Assembly (NCBI GenBank): GCA_900543605.1
Contig: UQSK01000051.1
Span: 1 to 13,342, forward strand
Reading direction: 5' to 3'
Length of the DNA: 13,342 nucleotides
From: an uncultured Collinsella sp.
GTDB lineage: Bacteria > Actinomycetota > Coriobacteriia > Coriobacteriales > Coriobacteriaceae
The first letter of the stretch is position 1, and each line of letters starts with the position of its first letter. Positions 5,937-12,956 of this stretch are shown one piece after another. A program made the position numbers and the translations under genes. The notes beneath the pieces were generated by a model, which saw only the letters and a list, made by a program, of their open reading frames with translations, ran no database searches and was not told where the DNA came from.

Positions 5937-8084
5937 TTACTTTCCCTGCACCATGGTGAGGGAGATCTTCTTGCGGTCGCGATTGACCTTCTCGACCCAC
6001 ACCTTGACCGTGTCGCCGACGCGCACCACGTCGCTCGGGTGCTTGACAAAGCGGTTGGCCAGCTTGGAGATGTGAACGAGGCCGTCCTGGTGCACGCCCA
6101 CGTCGACGAAGGCGCCAAAGTCCACAACGTTGCGCACTGTGCCCTTGAGCTCCATGCCGGGCTCCAGGTCGTCGATGGAAAGTGCCGAGCGGCTAAAGAC
6201 CACCTCGGGCGCGTCGTCGCGCGGGTCGCGACCGGGCTTCTTGAGCTCGTTGACGATATCGATGAGCGTCAGGGTGCCGCAGTCCAGGTCGCTTGCCAGC
6301 GTCGAGATGCTGCCCAGACGGCGCTCGATGTCGGGCACGCCGCCGCGGCTGAGCTCGCTGGCTTTAACGCCTGCGCGCTCCAGGACGGACGTGGCCACCT
6401 CGTAGCTCTCGGGGTGGACACTTGTCGCGTCGAGCGGGTTCTTGCCGCCGCTGATGCGCAGGAAGCCCGCGGCGTTGAGATATGCCTTGGGTCCCAACTT
6501 GGGGACCTTCTTGAGCTGGCGGCGATCGGTGAAGGCGCCGTGTTCCTCGCGGTAGGCCACGATGTTTTTGGCCACGCTCGGCGTGATGCCCGATACGTAT
6601 CCCAGCAGGCTTGCGCTCGCGGTATTCACGTCGACGCCCACGTGGTTGACGACGTCCTCCACCACATGGCCCAGGGTGCGCGAAAGCTCGGCCTGGTCAA
6701 GGTCGTGCTGGTACTGGCCAACGCCGATGGACTGGGGCGGGATCTTGACGAGCTCTGCCAGCGGGTCCTGTAGACGGCGGCCCAGGCTCATGGCGCCACG
6801 CACGGTGACGTCCAGATCGGGATACTCCTGGCTGGCGAGCTCGGAGGCGGAGTACACCGACGCGCCGGCTTCGTTAACGATGGTGTAGCGAAGGCTGGGC
6901 GCCTGCTCGGCAATGAACTCCGAGACGACTTCCTCGGTCTCGCGGCTGGCGGTGCCGTTGCCGATGACGATGGTGTTGACGCTGTCCTTTTTGACGAGGC
7001 GGGCGAGCTCGCGCTTGGTGCCGGCGACGTCGTGGCGCGGCTTGGTGGGATAGACCACGCCGTGGTCGAGCAGCTTGCCGGTCTCGTCCATGACGGCGAC
7101 CTTGCAGCCGGTGCGGTAGCCCGGATCGAGCGCGAGCACGCGGGCGCCGCGCACGGGGCGTGCCGAGAGCAGGCCCTCGAGATTCTTGGCAAAGACGTTG
7201 ATGGCCTCGGTCTGGGCGCGAACGGTGAGTTTGGCGCGGGCCTCGCGCTCCAGCGAGGGGGCCATGAGGCGCTTGTAACCGTCGGCGATGGCGGCATCGA
7301 AGACGGGCGCGAAGACGCCCTGGCGGCGGGGCCAACGGCTGCTGAGGCGCGCTGTGGCGGCAGCGCCGTCGACGTTCACGCGCACGCGAAGCTTGCCCTC
7401 GCGCTCGCCGCGGTCGATAGCCAGCACGCGGTGGTTGGGTATACGGCGCAGCGGCTCATCATAGTTGTAGTAGGGCTCGTAGGGAGTCTTTTCGGCGGGG
7501 TCAGTGGCCTCGACGACGATGTCGGCGGTGTTTTGCGTAAAGGCGCGCAGGTCGGCGACGTTCTCGGGGTCTTCGGCCACCGTCTCGGCCACGATGTCCG
7601 CCGCGCCGGCGAGCGCCTTCTCGGGCGTGTCGAAGCCGGCTTCCTCGTTGACGTAGGCCGCGGCGGTGTCGAGCGCGCTGCCCTTGGCCGAGGCCTGCAT
7701 GATGATCATGTTGGCAAGCGGCTCCAGGCCTGCCTCGCGGGCCTTCTGTGCGCGGGTCATGCGCTTTTTGCGGTAGGGCTTGTAGAGGTCCTCGACACGC
7801 TGGAGCTGCGTGGCCTCGCGAATTTGCTGTTCGAGCTCGGGCGTAAGTTTGCCCTGGGCGTCGATGAGCAGAATGACGTCCTCTTTGCGCTGTTCAAGAT
7901 TGCGCAGGTAGGACAGGCGCTCGTCGAGTGCGCGCAGGGCGACGTCGTCCATGCCACCCGTGGCTTCCTTGCGGTAGCGCGAGATAAAGGGGATGGTGCT
8001 GCCCTCGTCGATGAGCTTGACGGCTGCCTCGACGTTGGCGGCCTTAAGGTTGAGCTCGCGGGCGAGCTGGGCGATAAGATCCAT
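5937..8084 (-). CDS. tex: Tex-family transcription accessory / S1 RNA-binding protein
   Basis: The product is 715 residues, within the family range (E. coli YhgF is about 770). In order: the N-terminal helical Tex domain (about 1-200, with TIPFISRYRKEATGGMDD at 29-46), a YqgF/RNase H-like fold (LALDPGYRTG at 317-326, then IGNGTASRETE at 374-384), the helix-hairpin-helix region (about 485-545, with NTASASLLGYVSGI), and a C-terminal S1 domain (about 643-712, GTVRNVVDFGAFVDVGVHQDG). Tex proteins bind nucleic acids and are associated with transcription and RNA handling; the exact role is not settled. The start at 8084 is chosen because AAGGAG (8089-8094) lies 4 nt upstream and the protein then begins at MDLIAQLARELN as in relatives; an in-frame extension to 8138 lacks this. 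One copy of the 31-bp palindrome lies 59 bp upstream. Confidence 0.95.
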   Translation of the reverse strand: MDLIAQLARELNLKAANVEAAVKLIDEGSTIPFISRYRKEATGGMDDVALRALDERLSYLRNLEQRKEDVILLIDAQGKLTPELEQQIREATQLQRVEDLYKPYRKKRMTRAQKAREAGLEPLANMIIMQASAKGSALDTAAAYVNEEAGFDTPEKALAGAADIVAETVAEDPENVADLRAFTQNTADIVVEATDPAEKTPYEPYYNYDEPLRRIPNHRVLAIDRGEREGKLRVRVNVDGAAATARLSSRWPRRQGVFAPVFDAAIADGYKRLMAPSLEREARAKLTVRAQTEAINVFAKNLEGLLSARPVRGARVLALDPGYRTGCKVAVMDETGKLLDHGVVYPTKPRHDVAGTKRELARLVKKDSVNTIVIGNGTASRETEEVVSEFIAEQAPSLRYTIVNEAGASVYSASELASQEYPDLDVTVRGAMSLGRRLQDPLAELVKIPPQSIGVGQYQHDLDQAELSRTLGHVVEDVVNHVGVDVNTASASLLGYVSGITPSVAKNIVAYREEHGAFTDRRQLKKVPKLGPKAYLNAAGFLRISGGKNPLDATSVHPESYEVATSVLERAGVKASELSRGGVPDIERRLGSISTLASDLDCGTLTLIDIVNELKKPGRDPRDDAPEVVFSRSALSIDDLEPGMELKGTVRNVVDFGAFVDVGVHQDGLVHISKLANRFVKHPSDVVRVGDTVKVWVEKVNRDRKKISLTMVQGK

Positions 8085-8143
8085 GGGACTCCTTGCGTTT
8101 AAGGTGCGTTTGCAGCACAGGGCTACCAAGGATACCACCCGCG

Positions 8144-8174
8144 ATGTGACAAAGGGACTGTCCCTTTGTCACAT
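8144..8174. repeat. 31-bp near-perfect palindrome, copy 1 (upstream of tex)
   Basis: The 15-bp arms ATGTGACAAAGGGAC and GTCCCTTTGTCACAT flank a single central T. The sequence is the exact reverse complement of copy 2 at 9367-9397. It lies between the operon terminator and the tex start. There is no T-run on either side, so a terminator role is unlikely. Confidence 0.9.
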
Positions 8175-8184
8175 GCCACTGCAC

Positions 8185-8218
8185 AAAAGCCCCGCGGGCG
8201 GGAGGCTGCTCGCGGGGC
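8185..8218 (-). terminator. Intrinsic terminator of the SDR-MFS-Gfo/Idh unit
   Basis: Read on the minus strand, GCCCCGCG and CGCGGGGC (plus-strand positions 8211-8218 and 8189-8196) form an 8-bp G+C stem around a 14-nt loop, followed by TTTT (8185-8188). It lies about 70 nt past the Gfo/Idh stop, so tex is probably transcribed from its own promoter. Confidence 0.75.
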
Positions 8219-8290
8219 AAAGAAGAGGGGCTTGTTGGTAACGGGACGAGGGGTCCGGCATGGGGTTTGCCGCGGCCCGCCCTTAAGGCA

Positions 8291-9331
8291 TTACAGCTCG
8301 ACGAGCTGGCCGGTCTCGGCGGCCTCCTTGACGGCGTTGAGAAGCGTGAGCGTCTTGACGTTGTCGGCGGGGGTCACGACGGGCTCGACCTCGCGGCGGA
8401 CGACCTTCACAAAGTGCTTGAGCTGCATCTTGTGCGGCAGCGCCGGGTCCACGGCCGGGATCTCCATCTGCAGCGGCTTGTGCCAGTTAGAGGCGCCGTC
8501 GTAGGAGAACTGGTGCAGGCGGGGCAGCGACAGGGCGCCCTTGGTGCCACCGATAAAGTAGGCGTCGGCATCGAAGGGGCGGTACTGCGGATCCTCGCGA
8601 GCGGTGGCCTCCCAGTTCCAGGGGCTGGCGGTGGCGTCGGAGATGGTCATGCTCGCAAGCGCGCCATCGGCAAAACGGACGTTGACCACGGCGGAGTCCT
8701 CGGTCTCAAAACCGCGGGCGGCGCTGGACTGCATACCCTGGACGGCAACGGGCTCGCCCAGCAGGTAGCGGAGCAGGTCGACGTCGTGCACCAGGTTGAC
8801 CAGGATCGGGCCGGCACCCTTCTTGCGGCGCCACTCGACATCGAAGTACTCGTCATTCTTATAGATCATGTAGTGGAAGCTCGACACGGTGAGCTTGCCC
8901 AGCTCGCCGGACTCGATGATCTCCTTAGCCTTGTTAACGAAGGGGTTGTGGCGACGGTGCTGACCCACGAGCACGGGCACGCCGGCGGTCTCGGCCTCGG
9001 CGGCGAAGGCCTGGGCATCCTCAAGGTCGTTGGAGATCGGCTTTTCGACCAGCGGCACGATGTTGCGCTTGATGGCCTCGCGAGCAACGCCCAGGTGCAG
9101 GTCGTTGGGGGTGGCGATAATGACGGCCTCGGGCTTGACCTCGTCCATCATCTGGGCGGGATCGGTATAGAACGGCACGCCGGCGGCCTCGGCCGTGGCG
9201 CGGGCGCCCTCAAAGGCGTCGGCGATGGCGACGAGCTCGGCTTCGGGCTCCTCGGTGACAAAGCGGATGTGGTTGCGGCCCATGGCGCCGGCGCCGATAA
9301 CGGCAATGCGGACGGGGTTGAGCTCAGACAT
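8291..9331 (-). CDS. Gfo/Idh/MocA family NAD(P)-dependent oxidoreductase
   Basis: The product is 346 residues, typical for the family. The N-terminal Rossmann domain has GAGAMG (13-18), then ATPNDLH (73-79) and the catalytic-lysine motif EKP (96-98, K97). The C-terminal sheet domain has NLVHDVDLLRYLLG (179-192) with the conserved H182 and D185. These enzymes oxidise or reduce a hydroxyl/keto group on sugars, cyclitols, sugar acids or dihydrodiols using a bound or exchanging nicotinamide cofactor. The SPWNWE stretch (236-241) resembles, from memory, members annotated as cyclohexadiene- or phthalate-dihydrodiol dehydrogenases, which is too weak to assign a substrate. AAGGAG (9338-9343) precedes the ATG. 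It is the last gene of the leftward unit and is flanked on both sides by the 31-bp palindrome. Confidence 0.9.
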   Translation of the reverse strand: MSELNPVRIAVIGAGAMGRNHIRFVTEEPEAELVAIADAFEGARATAEAAGVPFYTDPAQMMDEVKPEAVIIATPNDLHLGVAREAIKRNIVPLVEKPISNDLEDAQAFAAEAETAGVPVLVGQHRRHNPFVNKAKEIIESGELGKLTVSSFHYMIYKNDEYFDVEWRRKKGAGPILVNLVHDVDLLRYLLGEPVAVQGMQSSAARGFETEDSAVVNVRFADGALASMTISDATASPWNWEATAREDPQYRPFDADAYFIGGTKGALSLPRLHQFSYDGASNWHKPLQMEIPAVDPALPHKMQLKHFVKVVRREVEPVVTPADNVKTLTLLNAVKEAAETGQLVEL

Positions 9332-9366
9332 TTCGACTCCTTACGATGTGTGTGGGTGGCGGTGGA

Positions 9367-9397
9367 ATGTGACAAAGGGACAGTCCCTTTGTCACAT
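9367..9397. repeat. 31-bp near-perfect palindrome, copy 2 (between the MFS and Gfo/Idh genes)
   Basis: It has the same 15-bp arms as copy 1 but a central A, making it the exact reverse complement of copy 1. It begins 8 nt after the MFS stop and ends 35 nt before the Gfo/Idh start, so it would fold as a hairpin inside the polycistronic message. No T-run follows it. Confidence 0.9.
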
Positions 9398-9405
9398 CGG
9401 CAAAA

Positions 9406-10662
9406 CTAGGCGGACTTCTTCTTGCTGTCGGAGACCATCATGTAGACGGTGAGCACGACGGCGATAGCGGCGATCACAATGGCGCCGTAGAAGGACTGCT
9501 GATAGGCGGCGCTGCCGGCCTCGGCGTGATACAGCACGGCGGTGATGGGCTGGCTGATCCAGGTGGAAGCGGCGTAGCCCAAAAACATGATGCCGTAGTT
9601 GACGCCGATGTTGCTGGTACCAAAGGCGCCACCGGTGAGCGGCGGGTAGATGACGAGCAGGGCGCCAAAGCTAAAGCCGAGCAGGGCGAGCGCCACAAAG
9701 AACATGGCCTGCGTAAAGCTCATCGACATGATGACGAGCGCGACGATGGTGACGACAAGGCTGATGAGCAGCGACTTGTAGGCGCCGAGCTTGTCGATGA
9801 TCTGGCCAAAGGACAGACGGCCAACCAGGTTGGCGCAGGTGTTGACGGAGACCACCACACCGCCGAGGGCGACGGCCGCGGCGCTCGTGGGGTCGGCGAA
9901 GAGCTGGACGGCGGCGATGGAGGCAACCTTGCCCACGAGCAGGGTGCCCGCGGTGGCGGCAAAGGCGAAGGTGACGATGAGGACCCAGAAGCGCGGGGTC
10001 TTGACCATCTCGCCCGGGGTGAGGTCGCCGAAGGTGCCGGCATGTGCACCGCCCTTGGGGGCCTCGAAGCCCTCGGGCAGCCAACCGGCCTCGGGGGCCT
10101 TCAGGAACAGGGCGGAGGCGGCGATCGTCACAAAGAAGATGACGCCGAGTGCCTTGAGGGCGCCAAAGATGCCCAGGCTCGGGATGAGCAGCGAGGCGAG
10201 CACCGGGGACAGCACGGCGGGGCCGGCGGTCGAAGCGGCCAGGGTGATGCCGGAGGCAAGGCCCTTCTTGTCGATGAACCACTTTTGGCCGGTGGTGAGC
10301 GCCGGGTTGTAGCCCAGGCCGTTGCCGATGGCGGCGACGAGTGAGAACCACAGGTAGAACTGCCACGGCTCGGTGACGGTGCCGGACATGAACCAGCCCA
10401 GGCCGTAGCACACGGCGGCGGCGATCACGACGTTGCGCGGGCCGATCTTATCGGAGATGCGGCCGGCGAAGATGCCCGTTACGGCCATGATGGTCTGAAA
10501 GACGGGGAAAGCCCAGGTAAGGGCACTCGACCACTCGGGGTAGACGGCGAGCAGATTCTTGCTCACGACGGAATACAGCGCGATGGAGCTAATGAAGAAC
10601 ATGGTGACGCACGCGGCGGAAAGCACGACGGCGCGACCCTTGTTGGAGTTGGTGGAAGCCAT
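9406..10662 (-). CDS. MFS transporter of the OFA (oxalate/formate antiporter) family
   Basis: The product is a 418-residue inner-membrane carrier with about twelve hydrophobic segments and a Lys-rich cytoplasmic C-terminus (SDSKKKSA). The MFS motif A is visible between helices 2 and 3 (GRISDKIGPRN, 67-77). The segment with LGYNPALTTGQKWFIDKKGLASGI suits the OFA group, which includes OxlT and many uncharacterised monocarboxylate carriers. A long cytoplasmic loop between helices 6 and 7 (about residues 170-210, with PEAGWLPEGFEAP) fits this group. It is probably an importer or exchanger of a small organic acid, but the substrate is unknown. It lies 65 nt after the SDR gene in the same direction and is followed by the Gfo/Idh gene, so it presumably brings in the substrate of the two dehydrogenases. 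AGAAAGAG lies upstream of the ATG. Confidence 0.88.
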   Translation of the reverse strand: MASTNSNKGRAVVLSAACVTMFFISSIALYSVVSKNLLAVYPEWSSALTWAFPVFQTIMAVTGIFAGRISDKIGPRNVVIAAAVCYGLGWFMSGTVTEPWQFYLWFSLVAAIGNGLGYNPALTTGQKWFIDKKGLASGITLAASTAGPAVLSPVLASLLIPSLGIFGALKALGVIFFVTIAASALFLKAPEAGWLPEGFEAPKGGAHAGTFGDLTPGEMVKTPRFWVLIVTFAFAATAGTLLVGKVASIAAVQLFADPTSAAAVALGGVVVSVNTCANLVGRLSFGQIIDKLGAYKSLLISLVVTIVALVIMSMSFTQAMFFVALALLGFSFGALLVIYPPLTGGAFGTSNIGVNYGIMFLGYAASTWISQPITAVLYHAEAGSAAYQQSFYGAIVIAAIAVVLTVYMMVSDSKKKSA

Positions 10663-10727
10663 TGGACTCTTTCTAATCGATACGGGGGAGGAGCGGGCGT
10701 GTCTGCGGGCCTCCCTGCCAGGTTGGT

Positions 10728-11609
10728 TTACTGGTCAGTCGGCTTTGCGACGCCGGACTCATCGGACCAGAGCTCGACACCCTTGTTCTTAAGGTAGTTG
10801 TCGGCATAGGCGCGACGGCCGCCGGGCTTGGCGGTGAGGTCGCCCATCATGTTGGAGAAGCCGCCGTCGACCTTGATGGCGTCGCCGGTGGTAAAGTCCG
10901 AGCGCGTGGACGCCAGGAACATGACGGCGTTGGCGATATCGCTGACCTCGCCGATGCGGCGCGTGGCGATCAGGCGGCTGCGGCTCTTTTCGACCTCGGG
11001 ATCGGCGTAGAAGTTGGCCGACATCGGGGTCTTAACGAAGCAGGGCTCGACGCAGTTGGAGCGGACGCCGTAGGGGCCCCACTCGGCGGCGAGCATCTTG
11101 GACATCATGTTGACGCCGGCCTTGGTGGAGCTGTACACGCCCGAGAACGTCTCGGGGGAGTGGCTAGCGACGGTCGAGATGTGCACCAGGCGGCCCTGGC
11201 CGGCCTTGATCATCTCGCGACCAAAGCGCTGCGAGGTGATGAAGTAACCGGTGAGGTTGACGTTGATGACCTCGTTCCAGTCGGAGAGCGGCAGGTCCTC
11301 CATGGCGGCGAAGCGCAGGATACCGGCGGTGTTGACGAGGACGTCGACACGGCCGAAGTCGGCGATGGTGGCATCGACGGCGGCCTGAACCTCGGCCTCG
11401 TCGGTGGCGTTCATCTTGTAGCCCTCGGCGTGGATGCCAAACTCGGCGGCGAGGTCAGCGGCTGCGGCCTTGACCTTTTCCTCGTCCAGGTCGAGCAGGA
11501 CGACGTTGGCGCCGTTGCGGGCGAACTCGCGGCAAATCTCGACGCCCATACCGCCGAGTGCGCCGGTCACGGCGCAGACATCGCCCTCGAGCTTAAGCCA
11601 GTTGCTCAT
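10728..11609 (-). CDS. Classical short-chain dehydrogenase/reductase (SDR)
   Basis: The product is 293 residues; classical SDRs are about 250, and the excess is a 40-residue C-terminal extension after VDGGFSNMM. The cofactor motif TGALGGMG (15-22), D40 at the end of the second strand (suggesting NAD(H) preference), NTAG (93-96), N118 in NVNLTG and the Y159-x3-K163 pair (YSSTK) are all present. At the usual serine position, 13 residues before the tyrosine, there is T146, with S145 and S149 nearby. The substrate cannot be named; such proteins are often loosely annotated as sugar-alcohol or 3-oxoacyl reductases. It is the first gene of the leftward unit, divergent from the LysR gene and likely under its control. 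AAGGGAAG precedes the ATG at 11609. Confidence 0.9.
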   Translation of the reverse strand: MSNWLKLEGDVCAVTGALGGMGVEICREFARNGANVVLLDLDEEKVKAAAADLAAEFGIHAEGYKMNATDEAEVQAAVDATIADFGRVDVLVNTAGILRFAAMEDLPLSDWNEVINVNLTGYFITSQRFGREMIKAGQGRLVHISTVASHSPETFSGVYSSTKAGVNMMSKMLAAEWGPYGVRSNCVEPCFVKTPMSANFYADPEVEKSRSRLIATRRIGEVSDIANAVMFLASTRSDFTTGDAIKVDGGFSNMMGDLTAKPGGRRAYADNYLKNKGVELWSDESGVAKPTDQ

Positions 11610-11682
11610 AGGAACTTCCCTTCTTGTGCCTCCCTGTGGGTCGTTCCCATTAATCGACCCACGTGGTTTTCGCAGGTTATCG

Positions 11683-11714
11683 TATGCTTTGCATTTGCGC
11701 AGATGAATTGCATA
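11683..11714. promoter_or_regulatory. Candidate operator: 32-bp imperfect palindrome
   Basis: TATGC (11683-11687) and GCATA (11710-11714) enclose a dyad centred on TGCGCA (11696-11701); 12 to 13 of 16 pairs match. Size and placement, upstream of the SDR gene and between divergent promoters, suit a LysR-type binding site, but the site is unproven. Confidence 0.4.
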
Positions 11715-11729
11715 TTTGTTAGAATGGCG

Positions 11730-11744
11730 TTAACCGTAGGTTTA
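11730..11744. promoter_or_regulatory. Candidate LysR half-site pair (15-bp dyad)
   Basis: TTAACC-GTA-GGTTTA is a dyad with one mismatch, roughly 100 nt before the lysR start. Many LysR sites are short A/T-flanked dyads of this size. It does not match the strict T-N11-A spacing, so confidence is low. Confidence 0.3.
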
Positions 11745-11831
11745 CACTGTGCGATGCAGTTTATGCTCAACTGAGCGCGTGACCTGCGAAAACAACCCCC
11801 TGTGGCACCATGTGGCCACGGGCGCGAAAAC

Positions 11832-11836
11832 GGGAG
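11832..11836 (+). promoter_or_regulatory. Shine-Dalgarno site deciding the lysR GTG start
   Basis: GGGAG lies 6 nt before GTG at 11843. The in-frame ATG at 11810 has no comparable site and would add eleven residues ahead of the conserved N-terminal helix. Confidence 0.65.
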
Positions 11837-11842
11837 ATTGAC

Positions 11843-12721
11843 GTGTACGATCGACGACTTGAGGCCATATCGGCCGCCGCGGAGCTGGGAAGCTTCTCGC
11901 GTGCAGCGGCAAAATTGCGCGTGTCGACCCCGGCCCTCGTCAAGCAGGTGTCGGGATTTGAGGCCGAGTTTGGTATCACGTTGTTCGAGCGCTCGCACTC
12001 GGGCGTCAAGGTGACGCCGGCCGGCGCACTGCTGGTGGACGACGCGCGCTCGATCATGCGGCAGTCCGAGGACGCGCTGCGCCGTGCCCGACGCGCGGCG
12101 GGCGATGGCGGTGCCGTGCGCCTGGGCGTATCGATGATGTGCCCAGGACGCCAGACGCTGTCGATGTGGTCGGGCATCCACGATCTGGAACCGTCGCTAC
12201 GATTTGAGATCGTGCCGGTAAGCGACCTCTATGACGAGCGCGAGCCCGTCATGCGCAGCTTGGGCCGCGAGGTCGATGTGGTGCAGTCGAGTTTTTCTAC
12301 CCCACGCTGGGGCGACGCCTGCCAAAAGCTCCACATCGTTAACGTACCGTTTTATATCGACCTGCCGCGCGCGAGCCCGCTGGCGCGCAAGAATCGCATT
12401 ACGGTTGCCGACCTAGAGGGCATGCGCCTGCGCGTGCTCCGTCACGGCAACGACGCCATGGACAGCCTACGCATCGACCTTTTGGCCGACGGCGGCGTGG
12501 ACGTGATCGATGTGGATAGCTTTGACTTTGCGCTCTTTAACGAAGCTGAGGAAAAGGGCGATGCGGTACTCACCTGTGGCGCATGGTCAGGGGTGCACCC
12601 GGCCTTTGTGGGCGTGCCGTTCCTGTGCGGGCGAGAGGTGCCGGTCTTTTTGCACTATCCGCTCGAGCCAACCCTCCAAGTCCAAAAATTCGTCAACGCC
12701 ATGGCCCAACTTCTCAAGTAG
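11843..12721 (+). CDS. LysR-type transcriptional regulator
   Basis: The product is 292 residues, typical for the family. The N-terminal winged helix-turn-helix (about 4-62) reads RLEAISAAAELGSFSRAAA, then STPALVKQVSGFE, and closes with LFERSHSGVKVTPAG. A linker helix (about 65-90) leads to the co-inducer-binding domain (about 95-290), which begins VRLGVSMM. The ligand is unknown. It is transcribed divergently from the SDR-MFS-Gfo/Idh unit across a 233-bp gap holding several dyads, the standard arrangement for a LysR protein that controls its neighbours and itself. The GTG start at 11843 is chosen for the site at 11832-11836 and for alignment with the family N-terminus. A strong hairpin follows at 12758-12787. 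Confidence 0.92.
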   Translation: MYDRRLEAISAAAELGSFSRAAAKLRVSTPALVKQVSGFEAEFGITLFERSHSGVKVTPAGALLVDDARSIMRQSEDALRRARRAAGDGGAVRLGVSMMCPGRQTLSMWSGIHDLEPSLRFEIVPVSDLYDEREPVMRSLGREVDVVQSSFSTPRWGDACQKLHIVNVPFYIDLPRASPLARKNRITVADLEGMRLRVLRHGNDAMDSLRIDLLADGGVDVIDVDSFDFALFNEAEEKGDAVLTCGAWSGVHPAFVGVPFLCGREVPVFLHYPLEPTLQVQKFVNAMAQLLK

Positions 12722-12757
12722 CTCATTTGGGATAGGGCTTTTTGACTCCTTACAAAA

Positions 12758-12787
12758 TGAGGCCCTGGCCAAACGGCCAGGGCCTCA
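12758..12787. terminator. Strong hairpin terminator between lysR and the ABC gene, probably bidirectional
   Basis: TGAGGCCCTGGCC (12758-12770) pairs perfectly with GGCCAGGGCCTCA (12775-12787) around a 4-nt loop. On the minus strand it is followed by TTTTG (12754-12757 and onward), a good U-tract for the ABC gene. On the plus strand the tail is CCACTTCTTTT, a weaker but possible tract for lysR. Confidence 0.8.
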
Positions 12788-12826
12788 CCACTTCTTTTCA
12801 GGCTGCGAGAAAAGACTGTGTGCGTA

Positions 12827-12930
12827 GGACCTCCCCGAGGGAGACGGGGTGTTTGCTCCGCGCGCAGTTTCGCAGCGAAGCGAGAATGTTTGAGCACGGA
12901 GTAAACACCCCGTCTCCCTCGGGGAGGTCC
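12827..12930. repeat. Long inverted repeat with 34-bp arms in the lysR/ABC gap
   Basis: The arms at 12827-12860 and 12897-12930 pair over 34 bp with one mismatch (position 12855 against 12902). Each carries the G+C-rich core CTCCCCGAGGGAGACGGGGT or its complement. The 36-nt loop holds a smaller dyad, TTCGC-A-GCGAA (12869-12879). It lies 26 nt beyond the ABC gene stop. It encodes no credible protein; short open frames across it on both strands come from the symmetry. Confidence 0.9.
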
Positions 12931-12956
12931 GTTGGGAGCGTAGGGGCTGTTTTGAG

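Larger units (their letters stand above)
11666..11793. promoter_or_regulatory. Divergent control region with a 12-bp inverted repeat spaced 104 bp apart
   Basis: GTTTTCGCAGGT (11666-11677) recurs inverted as ACCTGCGAAAAC (11782-11793). One copy is near the SDR side and one near the lysR side, and the A+T-richer stretch between them must contain both promoters. This could be a pair of regulator sites that loop together. It is a sequence observation only. Confidence 0.45.

Noticed and set aside
5814..6773. A 319-residue open frame on the plus strand opposite the 3' part of tex
   Set aside because: Its start lies inside the terminator hairpin and the rest is complementary to the conserved tex S1 and HhH domains; composition is typical of antisense.
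7032..8102. A 356-residue open frame opposite tex
   Set aside because: Antisense shadow of a conserved gene; no family motif and no ribosome site.
8085..8143. Promoter for tex
   Set aside because: One must exist here or further upstream, but no -35/-10 pair with acceptable spacing could be picked out by eye.
8144..8174. CRISPR-like repeat or bidirectional terminator at the 31-bp palindromes
   Set aside because: Only two copies 1.2 kb apart with no spacer array, and no T-run beside either copy.
8267..9409. A 380-residue open frame on the plus strand opposite the Gfo/Idh gene
   Set aside because: It mirrors a well-recognised gene, is biased to Gly, Val, Asp and His as antisense frames in G+C-rich DNA are, and its end (DKGTVPLSH) is simply translated palindrome.
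9526..10344. A 272-residue frame opposite the MFS gene, extremely rich in Gly, Asp and Glu
   Set aside because: Reverse complement of hydrophobic helix codons gives this composition; not a real acidic protein.
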